Shown one piece after another: positions 35,727 to 43,971 of a stretch of 64,000 nucleotides of DNA (position 1 is its first letter; each line of letters begins with the position of its first letter). The position numbers were made by a program, and so were the translations under genes. The notes under the pieces were generated by a model. The model was not told the DNA's origin, made no database searches, and saw nothing but the letters and a program-made list of their open reading frames with translations. The DNA comes from Clostridiales bacterium. Its GTDB lineage: Bacteria; Bacillota; Clostridia; Oscillospirales; Acutalibacteraceae. The stretch is taken from the NCBI GenBank assembly GCA_019416455.1, contig DXXG01000004.1:1-64000 (forward strand), in the 5' to 3' direction.

Positions 35727-37563
35727 ACAAGTAACGAGAACTGTTCCAACAAGATCTGCTCGACCGAGAAGGGGGGGCGTCATCGGGAGCGCTCGTTCTT
35801 CCTCGCGGCAAGCCACGGAGGCGAGACAGAGGTTGGAACGGCAGGACGACGCTGCCCAGGAGCAGAGGAGGACAGAGGAAGCAGCCCGCCAGGATCCTGT
35901 CAAGATCGGCGAATTTATGGGAGCCTGCGATACCATCATGCACGAAACGCGGCTTGCCAATCACCAGATCTACCTGTACAAACAAGGAACGGATCGCGAA
36001 AAAAAGCGTGAGATCGGCCGGCTGCTGACGGAGCTCCCAGCGAAGCACGACGAATTGATGGAGCGCTATGCCAAACTTGCCAATACGGAAGTGATGAACG
36101 AAATGGCCCCGGATGTGGGCCGCCGAAAAAGGGCAATGCTGGCTAACGCTATGAACGACCTGCAAGATCTGGAAAAGGGATTGGCACTGCTCAATTCTCA
36201 GCGGGACGCTTTGGGAGATAAGCTGAAAACACCTGAGTCCAAACGGACTTATTTCCAGGAAAAGCTGAAGTCTGGTTATCCGGTCAACTGCCCGCTCCAC
36301 CAGATGGTCAAATATGTGGTCGCCCTTCCGGAACAATCTCCCGATCCCATGGAGGAAGAGGAGGGCAAAAGCGTTCTGGAACAGCTCAACACGTTCCTGA
36401 ACGAAGCCAGCGACACGATAGAGGACAATCCCGCGCTGGACGGCCTGGCCAGTATCTTCAACGTGGTGACCAACGGCTTCAAATTCTTTTCCTCTGTTCG
36501 AGATGCGGTAAAGAACGGCCTTAAAAATTGGGATCAGTTCTCTGAGATGGTGGGGAATATCACAGAGATCATCAACTCCACAATGAAGTTTTTGGACACC
36601 ACGGGCCTCAAGTCTGTCGGTGAACATATCCCACTGGTAGGTTCTGTTTTCGGCATACTTATGTCTGTGATGAACGGCGTGGGCCATGTGATCACTTTGA
36701 TCCACGCCGGCAAGAACAGAAGCGCTTTGGTGGACGTGGAGCAGGGGTTGGAAGCCCGTATGATGGCGAACCGTCAGAAAGAAGCGCAGTATGGGAACTC
36801 GATGCAGCTGGATACTGAAATGAGGAAAAAGCATTGGTACAGCCGCAAAGAAGAAGAGCGCATGGTGGAAGGCCGTGAGAACCGAGAGGCATTCCGTCAA
36901 AGGCTGCGTCTTTCGGTGGCATCAGGCACCAATGTGTACTCTCGGAAGTTGGCGCTGAAAAAAGAACGGAGCGCTGAGTTGGCCAAGGAAAAACCTGATT
37001 CCCGCCGCATCGCCGCTCTGGACCATGAGATCGGCCGATTGCGCATGATCCAGGACTCCGACCGGTTGAGCGTGACCACCGAAGGCAAAGTGAAACAGAA
37101 CAACCGCATAAGGGGCGCTTCTTTGGGCCTCGTAGAGGTGGCCGCGGATATGGCTTCTTCCATCGCCAAGTTATGCCCCGGTGTCGGCACCGTGGTAGGA
37201 GAGTCCATCGACAAGGTGAAAAAGATCAGCCAGTACTCTACCAAATTTATCAAATGGGTCTACTCCATGACCAACCGTTTCAAGAACCGTGAGCAGCGCA
37301 AGATGAATCGCCGTGACGCGCTGGCAGATACTATCATGGACCGCATCGATATGTTGGGCTCTCCGGAATTCGAACTGCAGACCCTGGAGGATCAACCGGC
37401 GAACACCCAGAACGAGCATGTTTTGAAGGCAGCCTTCAAAGGGTATGACGATCTGAGTTTCGACTTGAGCCGGAGCCTGGGTATCTCGCCCAAGTCTCTG
37501 ATGCTGCTGAACAGCCGCGCATCGGTGCGCAAGACGCTGTCCGAGAGTTTCGCGGCAAAATAA
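35713..37563 (+). CDS. Helical protein, candidate CIS cargo/effector
   Basis: 616 residues from ATG 35713 behind AAAGGAGG, overlapping the ATPase gene by 14 bases. The first ~60 residues are disordered and strongly basic (TRTVPTRSARPRRGG, then RSSSRQ), like the packaging tails of known CIS effectors. The rest is helical, with two hydrophobic or amphipathic stretches: ~297-331 (HIPLVGSVFGILMSVMNGVG) and ~466-497 (GLVEVAADMASSIAKL). That pattern fits a pore-forming or membrane-active protein. A tape-measure role is a weaker alternative. No catalytic motif seen. Confidence 0.55.
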   Translation: MAGTEQVTRTVPTRSARPRRGGVIGSARSSSRQATEARQRLERQDDAAQEQRRTEEAARQDPVKIGEFMGACDTIMHETRLANHQIYLYKQGTDREKKREIGRLLTELPAKHDELMERYAKLANTEVMNEMAPDVGRRKRAMLANAMNDLQDLEKGLALLNSQRDALGDKLKTPESKRTYFQEKLKSGYPVNCPLHQMVKYVVALPEQSPDPMEEEEGKSVLEQLNTFLNEASDTIEDNPALDGLASIFNVVTNGFKFFSSVRDAVKNGLKNWDQFSEMVGNITEIINSTMKFLDTTGLKSVGEHIPLVGSVFGILMSVMNGVGHVITLIHAGKNRSALVDVEQGLEARMMANRQKEAQYGNSMQLDTEMRKKHWYSRKEEERMVEGRENREAFRQRLRLSVASGTNVYSRKLALKKERSAELAKEKPDSRRIAALDHEIGRLRMIQDSDRLSVTTEGKVKQNNRIRGASLGLVEVAADMASSIAKLCPGVGTVVGESIDKVKKISQYSTKFIKWVYSMTNRFKNREQRKMNRRDALADTIMDRIDMLGSPEFELQTLEDQPANTQNEHVLKAAFKGYDDLSFDLSRSLGISPKSLMLLNSRASVRKTLSESFAAK

Positions 37564-37596
37564 TGAGAATTTGAAATAGAAAAGGAGGAAAACGGT

Positions 37597-38307
37597 ATGA
37601 CCAGAGAAGAGGAACTTTTGCAGATGAGATCTCTGCTGGAATGCGTGGAGGACATCGGCCTGTCCGGTGAACTGATCCCTGAGGGCGGGCATGAAGGCCT
37701 CCCGACACTGTTGATCCAGATCCCTACGGAGGAAGAGGGAAAGTCCCGCACAATGGTGTGCAATTTTCTGCCTTTGGAAGATAAAGTCAAATACGCCAAG
37801 TATCTTCAAATGTATATGGAAGTTCCCGGAGGGATCACAGAGAAAGAAGCTCCGGCTGTTATGCTGATGATGCACCAGGTAAATCAGATCTTCGCAGTGG
37901 GCCAGTGCTTTTGGCGCATGGGCGACAGCGAGACCGGTGTGACCAACAAGATCGGTGTACGGTATACTTTGCCCACACCGATCGATCAGGAAGTGGATGA
38001 GGGCTGTTTTTGTGAGAGCATGCTCCTGCTGGCGGACGCTTTCGACTTCGTGTGTGAGATGCTGGAAGCAGCTAAAGATCCTGAAAAAGCCAAGGAGCTT
38101 CTCCTGGATATGCAGGATATGCTGATAGACGCTCTTTATGCCTCTGCGAAGCAAGCGGGGATTTCACCGAAAGGAGGTGATACCATGAATGAGATGAAGC
38201 AGCCTCTTCCCGAGCAGGATGTGAAGGAAGAGGAAAGCAAGAAGGAACTGTCTGAGGACGAACTGGATCAGGTCTCCGGCGGCGGTCCTTCCGGTCGGCA
38301 TCGCTAA
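37597..38307 (+). CDS. YbjN/secretion-chaperone-like protein ending in a double-glycine leader motif
   Basis: 236 residues behind AAAGGAGG. Residues ~1-190 form an acidic alpha/beta domain resembling YbjN or type III chaperone folds by eye. Next to the candidate cargo, it could be its chaperone. From residue 197 the sequence changes to a Glu/Lys-rich helix ending LSEDELDQVSGG, followed by only GPSGRHR. That matches the double-glycine leader consensus LS-x2-EL-x2-I-x-GG. An internal AAAGGAGG-ATG makes the end a separate 40-residue frame (38185). The full-length form has the plan of a long-leader NHLP precursor. Confidence 0.65.
   Translation: MTREEELLQMRSLLECVEDIGLSGELIPEGGHEGLPTLLIQIPTEEEGKSRTMVCNFLPLEDKVKYAKYLQMYMEVPGGITEKEAPAVMLMMHQVNQIFAVGQCFWRMGDSETGVTNKIGVRYTLPTPIDQEVDEGCFCESMLLLADAFDFVCEMLEAAKDPEKAKELLLDMQDMLIDALYASAKQAGISPKGGDTMNEMKQPLPEQDVKEEESKKELSEDELDQVSGGGPSGRHR
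38185..38307 (+). CDS. Nested double-glycine leader peptide
   Basis: 40 residues from ATG 38185, in frame inside the 236-residue gene. It has its own perfect AAAGGAGG (38170-38177) seven bases before the ATG, the strongest type of site in this region. The product MNEMKQPLPEQDV... ends LSEDELDQVSGG-GPSGRHR. Cleavage after the double glycine would free the heptapeptide GPSGRHR. The C39 transporter at 2757 is the natural exporter. A heptapeptide is more like a signal than a bacteriocin; function is inference. Confidence 0.6.
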   Translation: MNEMKQPLPEQDVKEEESKKELSEDELDQVSGGGPSGRHR

Positions 38308-38332
38308 GTTGTCGTAGGGCCTGAGAGCGGCT

Positions 38333-38365
38333 CCGCACCCTCCGGATAAACTTTGGAGGGTGCGG
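38333..38365 (+). terminator. Strong hairpin after the CIS cluster
   Basis: 11-bp perfect stem CCGCACCCTCC / GGAGGGTGCGG begins 26 bases after the last CIS gene. There is no T tract (GGGCTGTCTC follows), so it may only attenuate or protect the 3' end. Confidence 0.5.
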
Positions 38366-38385
38366 GGGCTGTCTCCCACAAAAGG

Positions 38386-38449
38386 CCCTTTCCCACTGCT
38401 GAGAATTCGGGGACGTTTTCTCAGCGGAGGGAAGGGGTCTTTCGACCCC
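38386..38449 (+). promoter_or_regulatory. Long hairpin with overlapping alternative stem upstream of the STAS gene
   Basis: CCCTTTCCC (38386-38394) and CTGCTGAGAA (38396-38405) pair with TTCTCAGCGG (38418-38427) and GGGAAGGGG (38429-38437): 19 pairs with one A/A mismatch. The last GGGG also belongs to a competing hairpin GGGGTC/GACCCC (38434-38449). Mutually exclusive stems suggest a leader switch or processing site. Confidence 0.4.
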
Positions 38450-38502
38450 CAGCGTCCGGGATGAAATTTGGGGCGCACTATTTCAGCAAGGAGGAAAAAA
38501 TA

Positions 38503-38805
38503 ATGGCTCTTTCTATTCAACGGAATGAAAATAGCAGCAACGAGATCACTTTGGTTTTGGAGGGACGGCTGGACACGTCCACGGCTCCTCAGTTGGAGGC
38601 TGAAGTGAAAAATCTGGATGGCGTCACCTGTCTGCATATGGATTTTGAAAAGCTGGACTATCTCTCTTCCGCAGGTCTGCGGGTGCTGCTGATGGCCCAG
38701 AAAAAGATGAATCTGTGTGGAGAGATGATCCTTTCCCACGTAAATGAGACGATCATGGAAGTATTTGAAGTGACCGGCTTCGTTGACATCCTGACCATCG
38801 AATGA
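38503..38805 (+). CDS. STAS-domain anti-sigma-factor antagonist (RsbV/SpoIIAA-like)
   Basis: 100 residues from ATG 38503 behind AAGGAGG; the open frame extends upstream only through the hairpin region. STAS signature: TLVLEGRLDTSTAPQLEAEV, CLHMDFEKLDYLSSAGLRVL, with the regulatory serine at position 55 or 56. When unphosphorylated it should bind and sequester an RsbW-type kinase. Its kinases and phosphatase are encoded in the same operon. The next gene overlaps its stop by 4 bases. Confidence 0.92.
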   Translation: MALSIQRNENSSNEITLVLEGRLDTSTAPQLEAEVKNLDGVTCLHMDFEKLDYLSSAGLRVLLMAQKKMNLCGEMILSHVNETIMEVFEVTGFVDILTIE

Positions 38806-40193
38806 GGCAGACCATGAAGATGAGACTGCTGGAGCAGGCGGCTTTGGCGGCGAAAACAGGGAAAGAGTGGGAAGACGTTATCGTCTTACATATCAATCAC
38901 TGTATGGATAATTCTTTCTACTTCAATGATGTGCTGAAAAGTCTGTTCAGCCACGTGACGTTTCTTGCCCCGCCTTATAACAATCAGGATATCCCGGAGG
39001 GGTACCCCGGGCCATGCTATCATGGTATTCGCCGGGACGGCGTCTACCACTTGATGAAGGACCGGGTGGAACTGGGATGCAGCGGCACAGAATTTCTGGA
39101 AGCTACGCTCAGCTTGTTGGAAGAGGCTTTTCGTCAGGAGCTGATCCCCTTGCTTCGCGAAGGGAAAAAACTGCTGATCATCGAAGATGGAGGATACCAT
39201 TTTGAAGCGCTGTCTCGGGTGAAACATCTTTTCCCGGAGGTGGAAGATCAGATCATCGGTGTGGTGGAGCAGACCACTTCGGGTACCCGCAGCAGCATGA
39301 GCCACCAAGGATACCGGTATTCCTATCCCTGTGCCAGCATCGCCCGTTCCGATATCAAAATGAATTTGGAGTCCATTTTCATAGGGCAGCGGATCGTGGA
39401 AGAGCTTGGCTTGATGCTTTATGCGGCGGACGCTTTTTACTCCTTCCATTCAGTGCTTTTGGTGGGCTATGGCGTTGTGGGACGCAGCTGCCGCTTGGCT
39501 CTTGAGGGGCGTCTCTGCCATATGGCGGCCTATGATACGGATCCTCGGGTGCTTCAGATCGCGGAAGATGATGGCTTGCAGACTTTTTCTTCTCCGTGCC
39601 CTGAAATGTTTTGCAGAGACACCATTGTTATTGGGTGTGTGGGCAGACCGTCTTTTGGAAGAGAGATGTTTCAAGCCTTCCTGGATGGTCAAGGCGAGAT
39701 CGTCTATCTGGCCAGCGGTTCTTCCAAGGATGTGGAGTTCTCCTATTTCCTGAGATATCTGGCAGGAAAAGAGGAGCAGATCCCCGGACTGGTGTTAGAG
39801 TCGCAGGAGACATCGGAATGGTACAGCTGTTACCACTTCTGCTATGGCGGTGTGGAAAAAAAGGTGTATTTTATGGCCGAGGGGAAACCGGTGAATTTCT
39901 ACCGGGAAGACGTGATCAGCCTGACCTATCGAGTGATCGATCTGGTGTTTACGGAGATGCTCCAAATGGCGCTGTATCTGTGCCGCACCCGGGACATTCC
40001 GCCTCAGTTGTACGTGCTGGGGGAGGATAATCCCATCACGCGGGCAGTGTCCGAAAAGAAGCTGCTGGATCTGTGGTTCCAGGAAAATCATTTTTGGTAC
40101 CGGGAAGAGCTGGAAACATTTTTACAGCCTCACCCGATGGCCAATGATTTGCGGAAGATCGCATGGGAGAAAGATCGTGGAGAAAATAATTAA
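38802..40193 (+). CDS. S-adenosylhomocysteine hydrolase-like NAD-binding protein
   Basis: 463 residues (ATG 38802; ATG 38814 and 38820 are alternatives). Middle motifs resemble adenosylhomocysteinase: LLIIEDGGYHF, VVEQTTSGTR, the Rossmann loop GYGVVGRSCRLAL (~221), and IVIGCVGRPSFGREMF. The N-terminus lacks the typical substrate motifs, and the C-terminus ends differently from AHCY (no PxYRY-type tail). It is thus a divergent homologue that may bind NAD and a nucleoside-type ligand. Being translationally coupled to the STAS gene, it could serve as a sensor; that is inference. Confidence 0.7.
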   Translation: MRQTMKMRLLEQAALAAKTGKEWEDVIVLHINHCMDNSFYFNDVLKSLFSHVTFLAPPYNNQDIPEGYPGPCYHGIRRDGVYHLMKDRVELGCSGTEFLEATLSLLEEAFRQELIPLLREGKKLLIIEDGGYHFEALSRVKHLFPEVEDQIIGVVEQTTSGTRSSMSHQGYRYSYPCASIARSDIKMNLESIFIGQRIVEELGLMLYAADAFYSFHSVLLVGYGVVGRSCRLALEGRLCHMAAYDTDPRVLQIAEDDGLQTFSSPCPEMFCRDTIVIGCVGRPSFGREMFQAFLDGQGEIVYLASGSSKDVEFSYFLRYLAGKEEQIPGLVLESQETSEWYSCYHFCYGGVEKKVYFMAEGKPVNFYREDVISLTYRVIDLVFTEMLQMALYLCRTRDIPPQLYVLGEDNPITRAVSEKKLLDLWFQENHFWYREELETFLQPHPMANDLRKIAWEKDRGENN

Positions 40194-41946
40194 ACGAACA
40201 TTTTTTAAATTTTTCGGCCCCACATTGGTGGCTTCCTTGGCTTTGGCCATTGTCTCCATGACGGATTTGGTTGTGGCAGGTCAGCTTTTAGGCAGCAGTG
40301 CTTTTACTGCCATCAGTCTGGCGCTGCCGGTGACCATCTTTGTACAGATCGTTGCCGCCATCTTCGGGGGCGGCGCGGGAATTGTTCTGTCCAACCTTTT
40401 GGGCCGGGGAGAACGGGACCGCTGCAACCAGGTATTCACTACCGCCCTGATTTCGGCTGTGGTGGTAGGTGTGGTTACGGCTGTGCTGGGGTTGCTTTTT
40501 TTGGATCCTTTGATCTTACTGTTAGGCGGCCAGCCGGGAGAAAGTATGGACAGCGCCCGCTGGTACATAGGGATCTTGCTTTTGGGGATGCCTTTTTTGA
40601 TCTTGGCGCCTATCCAGCTCACATTCCTTCGCAATGACAGCAATCCTCGTTACTCCATGTTTTGCGTGCTGGCAGGTGGCGTATGGAATCTGGCGGCCAA
40701 TATCACTCTGGTCCTGGTATTCCATTTGGGGATCGCAGGCATTGCCATCGGCACAGTTTCTTCCCAACTGCTCAGCTGTATCCTGTCCGGTTTGAAGCTT
40801 TACCGTAAAGGCAGCAGCTTCCATCTGGTGAAGAAGGGGTGGTCCATCTCCACTGTGATGGAAATGGCCAAGCCCGGTTTGCCGGCAGCTATGATCTTTT
40901 TCTTCCAGGTGGTGCTGACCGTGGTGATCAACCATACTTTGGCTGTGACCGGAGGAGACAACGCTGTGGCGGTGTATGCTGTGGTGAAGTATCTGATCAC
41001 CTTCCTCTACGCCTTTTATGACGGAGTCACCGGGGCTATCCAGCCCATGCTGGGCATCTACCGGGGAGAAGGGGAGATCGACAACCTGCGGCGTACGGTA
41101 TCTGTGTCCTTTAAGATCATGCTGTTGCTATCAGTGGCGATCACCCTGGCGTTGGAGCTGGGCGCGCCCTTGATCTGCAAGATCTTCGGCGTGGAAACGG
41201 GAATGCTGGACATGACGATGACGGCCATCCGGATCCAAGCCCTGTTCTGCATCACGGCTGGTATCTTGGCGTTCTTAGGAGCTTTCTACCGCTGCACCGG
41301 CCATGCGGATGTGGCAATGGTCATCGCGGTATGCAACAATTTGATCTTCCCAGTGTCTATCATCTTGCTGTTGGCGAATTTTACGGCTCTGGGAAGCAAC
41401 AGTGTATATTTAGGCTTGGTGCTTACGGATTACGCCACCCTTTTGGTACTGTTCTGCGCGCTGCGTCTGCTGCGTAAACCGGAGGAGTCATCCCTGCTTT
41501 TGATCCCCACACAGGATATCCAAGAGAAAGGCCCTGTGTATCAGGTGCTGATTCAGGACAAGTATGAAGATATCCCCAGGATCTCGGAGGAGATCGACAG
41601 CTTCTGTGAAGAGCATGGGGTCTCCATGAAGAAACAGTATTATATTTCCCTGTGTATGGAAGAATTGGTGGTCAATGTGATCCAGATGGGGTTCCGGAAG
41701 GAGAAGGACAACTATATCGATATCCGTGTCTCTGTTCTTCCGGACCAGCAAGTCGCCCTGCGTATCCGAGATGACGCGGTGGAGTTTGACCCCACCCAGT
41801 CTCGGGAAGTTTCACTTGGAGAGCTGCTGGATGGTTCTCATCAGGAGGACCACAATGAGCTGGGGCTGCTTCTGGTGAAAAAAGTGGCGAAATCCTATTC
41901 CTATAAGCGCACTGTGGGATTCAATGATTTTATGGTGGTGCTGTAA
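40177..41946 (+). CDS. MATE-type transporter fused to an anti-sigma-like HATPase domain
   Basis: 589 residues from GTG 40177 (GGGAGAAAG upstream; overlaps the previous stop). Residues ~1-445 form a 12-helix MATE exporter (FGPTLVASLALAIVSMTDLV, then VVAGQLLG). Residues ~465-588 form a GHKL/HATPase domain of RsbW type, with an N-box-like MEELVVNVIQMGFRK and LGLLLVKKVAKSY. Fusion of an efflux pump to a serine-kinase module suggests a membrane receptor using the transporter fold to control the STAS protein. Confidence 0.85.
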   Translation: MEKIIKRTFFKFFGPTLVASLALAIVSMTDLVVAGQLLGSSAFTAISLALPVTIFVQIVAAIFGGGAGIVLSNLLGRGERDRCNQVFTTALISAVVVGVVTAVLGLLFLDPLILLLGGQPGESMDSARWYIGILLLGMPFLILAPIQLTFLRNDSNPRYSMFCVLAGGVWNLAANITLVLVFHLGIAGIAIGTVSSQLLSCILSGLKLYRKGSSFHLVKKGWSISTVMEMAKPGLPAAMIFFFQVVLTVVINHTLAVTGGDNAVAVYAVVKYLITFLYAFYDGVTGAIQPMLGIYRGEGEIDNLRRTVSVSFKIMLLLSVAITLALELGAPLICKIFGVETGMLDMTMTAIRIQALFCITAGILAFLGAFYRCTGHADVAMVIAVCNNLIFPVSIILLLANFTALGSNSVYLGLVLTDYATLLVLFCALRLLRKPEESSLLLIPTQDIQEKGPVYQVLIQDKYEDIPRISEEIDSFCEEHGVSMKKQYYISLCMEELVVNVIQMGFRKEKDNYIDIRVSVLPDQQVALRIRDDAVEFDPTQSREVSLGELLDGSHQEDHNELGLLLVKKVAKSYSYKRTVGFNDFMVVL

Positions 41947-41973
41947 CATGGCCACCGGAAAGGACGGGGAAGC

Positions 41974-43971
41974 ATGAAGGAAATATTTACCGTTTTCCGC
42001 TCAAAGAAGGCGTGGGGGCACATGGTGCTCAGTGCTGTGGTATTTTTTGCCATAGCCTTGCCGTTCCGCAGCCTCTTCACCCTTTTGCCGGGCGTGACGG
42101 AGATCCGCCCAGCCAACATGGTGCCGCTGGTGTTCGGAATTCAGTTCGGCCCTGCCGCTGCTTGGGGCATTTCCATTGGAAACCTTATTTCTGATATCCT
42201 GTCGGGCTCTAACGCGTTTGTGTGTGCTACAGGGTTTGTGATCAACTTCTTTTACACATACATTCCATACAAGTTATGGTACACGCTGCGTTTGGGAAAA
42301 GAGCCCATTCATCCGGTGCGTCTTTACACAGTGCTGGAGATCGCCAAATATATTCTGGTGGTTTTTATCGATTCGCTTGTCACCACCGTATCCCTTTCCC
42401 TCATTTTCGAGGCAGCAGGGTTCCAGTCCTTTTTCTCTTCGTTCCCGCTGCTGTTTTTCAACAATTTCGATTTTGCCATTATTCTGGGTATCCCTGTGCT
42501 CTCCTTTTGGAGCAAGACACGCTTGCGTTCCGTGGTACCGGAATATAACGAAAAAACTTGTCCTCGACAGGGCCTGCTGTGGCGGGATATCCCCTTGATC
42601 ATCATCCCCATCATCGGTGTGGTGTACTTCCTGTACTCCATGTTCCAAGGCGGAGAGACCATCAACAGCTGGCTGGCGCTTGTCTGCCTCTGTGCAGCGG
42701 TGGTTGGACTGCTGGTGTATGCTTTTCGTCCCACTGGCAAGGTGGAACCCTTGCCTCCTCGCCGGGAGGGGATCAAGATCTCCATCAAGGCAAAGGTGAC
42801 CATCGGTTTTCTGCTGATTACTCTGGTGTTCCTGGTGCTGCTGGCAGTGGTTTCTTTCAACGCTTTGAATGTAGGCGGTGAACTGAGTCGTCTGGAAGTT
42901 TGGAACTACATCTACTTAGTGCTGGGGATCACGATCAATCTGTTGTATGGCATTGCCATCGCGTTTTTGTGGTACGTGGAAAAAAACATCACCACCCCTG
43001 TGGAACGCCTTTCTTACTTGACGGAATTGTATGCTAAGCAAGAACATGGACATGACGAGGGTCTTGCTGTGCTTCTGCGGCAGCTTGCGGATACGGTCCC
43101 GAAGGGAGATGAGATCGGCGCTTTGGCGGTCTCCTTCCGAAACATGATGGATGAGCTCGACGATTATATGGTGAATCTGGCGGCAGTGACCGCGGATAAG
43201 GAACGTATTGCCACAGAGCTCAACGTGGCCACTCAGATCCAAGCCAGCATGCTGCCCTGTATTTTCCCGGCTTTCCCGGGTCGTGACGAGTTCGACATCT
43301 ACGCTTCCATGATGCCGGCAAAAGAAGTAGGCGGCGACTTCTACGACTTTTTCCTGGTGGATCAAGACCATTTGGCAGTGGTGATGGCAGACGTCTCCGG
43401 CAAAGGTGTGCCCGCGGCGTTGTTTATGGTGATCGCTAAAACGTTGATCAAAAACCAGGCCCAGCAGGGTCACAGCCCAGCAGAGGTGTTTACGGCTGTG
43501 AACAACCAGCTGTGTGAGAATAATGAGGCTGGTCTGTTCGTCACATCCTGGATGGGTATTTTGGATATCAACACAGGAGAGTTTACCTATGTCAACGCGG
43601 GACACAATCCGCCGCTGCTCATGCGAAGCGGGGGAGACTTTGAGTATTTACGTTCCCGTCCGGGATTCGTTCTGGCTGGTATGGAGGGGATCCGCTACCG
43701 CCAGGCGACAATGAAACTGGGAGAAGGCGATGTGCTCTATCTGTATACTGATGGCGTGACAGAAGCCACCAACGGGGAAAACGAGCTGTATGGCGAGGAG
43801 CGTCTGCTGAATATTGTCAATCAGCATAAAGAGGATACTCCTCAGGAGCTTCTTCCCACGATCAAGGCCGACATCGACCGGTTTGTTGGGGACGCGCCCC
43901 AGTTTGACGATATCACCATGCTGGGATTGAAGATCAAGATCGTAAAAGAGGAAGGGAGCGCAAAGTCATGA
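41974..43971 (+). CDS. ECF-S-like membrane domain fused to SpoIIE-type PP2C phosphatase
   Basis: 665 residues behind GGACGGGGAAGC. Residues ~15-180 resemble an ECF transporter S-component (QueT-like: IRPANMVPLVFGIQFGPAAA, then WGISIGNLISDIL). More helices lie to ~330, then a HAMP-like linker. The PP2C domain (~410-655) has ATQIQASMLPCIFPAF, KEVGGDFYDFF and MADVSGKGVPAALFM with metal-binding aspartates. It should dephosphorylate the STAS protein in response to a ligand bound by the membrane part. Confidence 0.88.
   Translation: MKEIFTVFRSKKAWGHMVLSAVVFFAIALPFRSLFTLLPGVTEIRPANMVPLVFGIQFGPAAAWGISIGNLISDILSGSNAFVCATGFVINFFYTYIPYKLWYTLRLGKEPIHPVRLYTVLEIAKYILVVFIDSLVTTVSLSLIFEAAGFQSFFSSFPLLFFNNFDFAIILGIPVLSFWSKTRLRSVVPEYNEKTCPRQGLLWRDIPLIIIPIIGVVYFLYSMFQGGETINSWLALVCLCAAVVGLLVYAFRPTGKVEPLPPRREGIKISIKAKVTIGFLLITLVFLVLLAVVSFNALNVGGELSRLEVWNYIYLVLGITINLLYGIAIAFLWYVEKNITTPVERLSYLTELYAKQEHGHDEGLAVLLRQLADTVPKGDEIGALAVSFRNMMDELDDYMVNLAAVTADKERIATELNVATQIQASMLPCIFPAFPGRDEFDIYASMMPAKEVGGDFYDFFLVDQDHLAVVMADVSGKGVPAALFMVIAKTLIKNQAQQGHSPAEVFTAVNNQLCENNEAGLFVTSWMGILDINTGEFTYVNAGHNPPLLMRSGGDFEYLRSRPGFVLAGMEGIRYRQATMKLGEGDVLYLYTDGVTEATNGENELYGEERLLNIVNQHKEDTPQELLPTIKADIDRFVGDAPQFDDITMLGLKIKIVKEEGSAKS

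Noticed and set aside
35632..36900. 422-codon minus-strand frame opposite the candidate cargo gene
   Set aside because: Crosses the ATPase/cargo overlap and has no ribosome site; antisense shadow.
7715..38307. Reading the cluster as a prophage
   Set aside because: No capsid, portal, terminase, integrase or lysis genes are present, while CIS-specific genes (DUF4255, AAA+ ATPase, PAAR-like tip) are.
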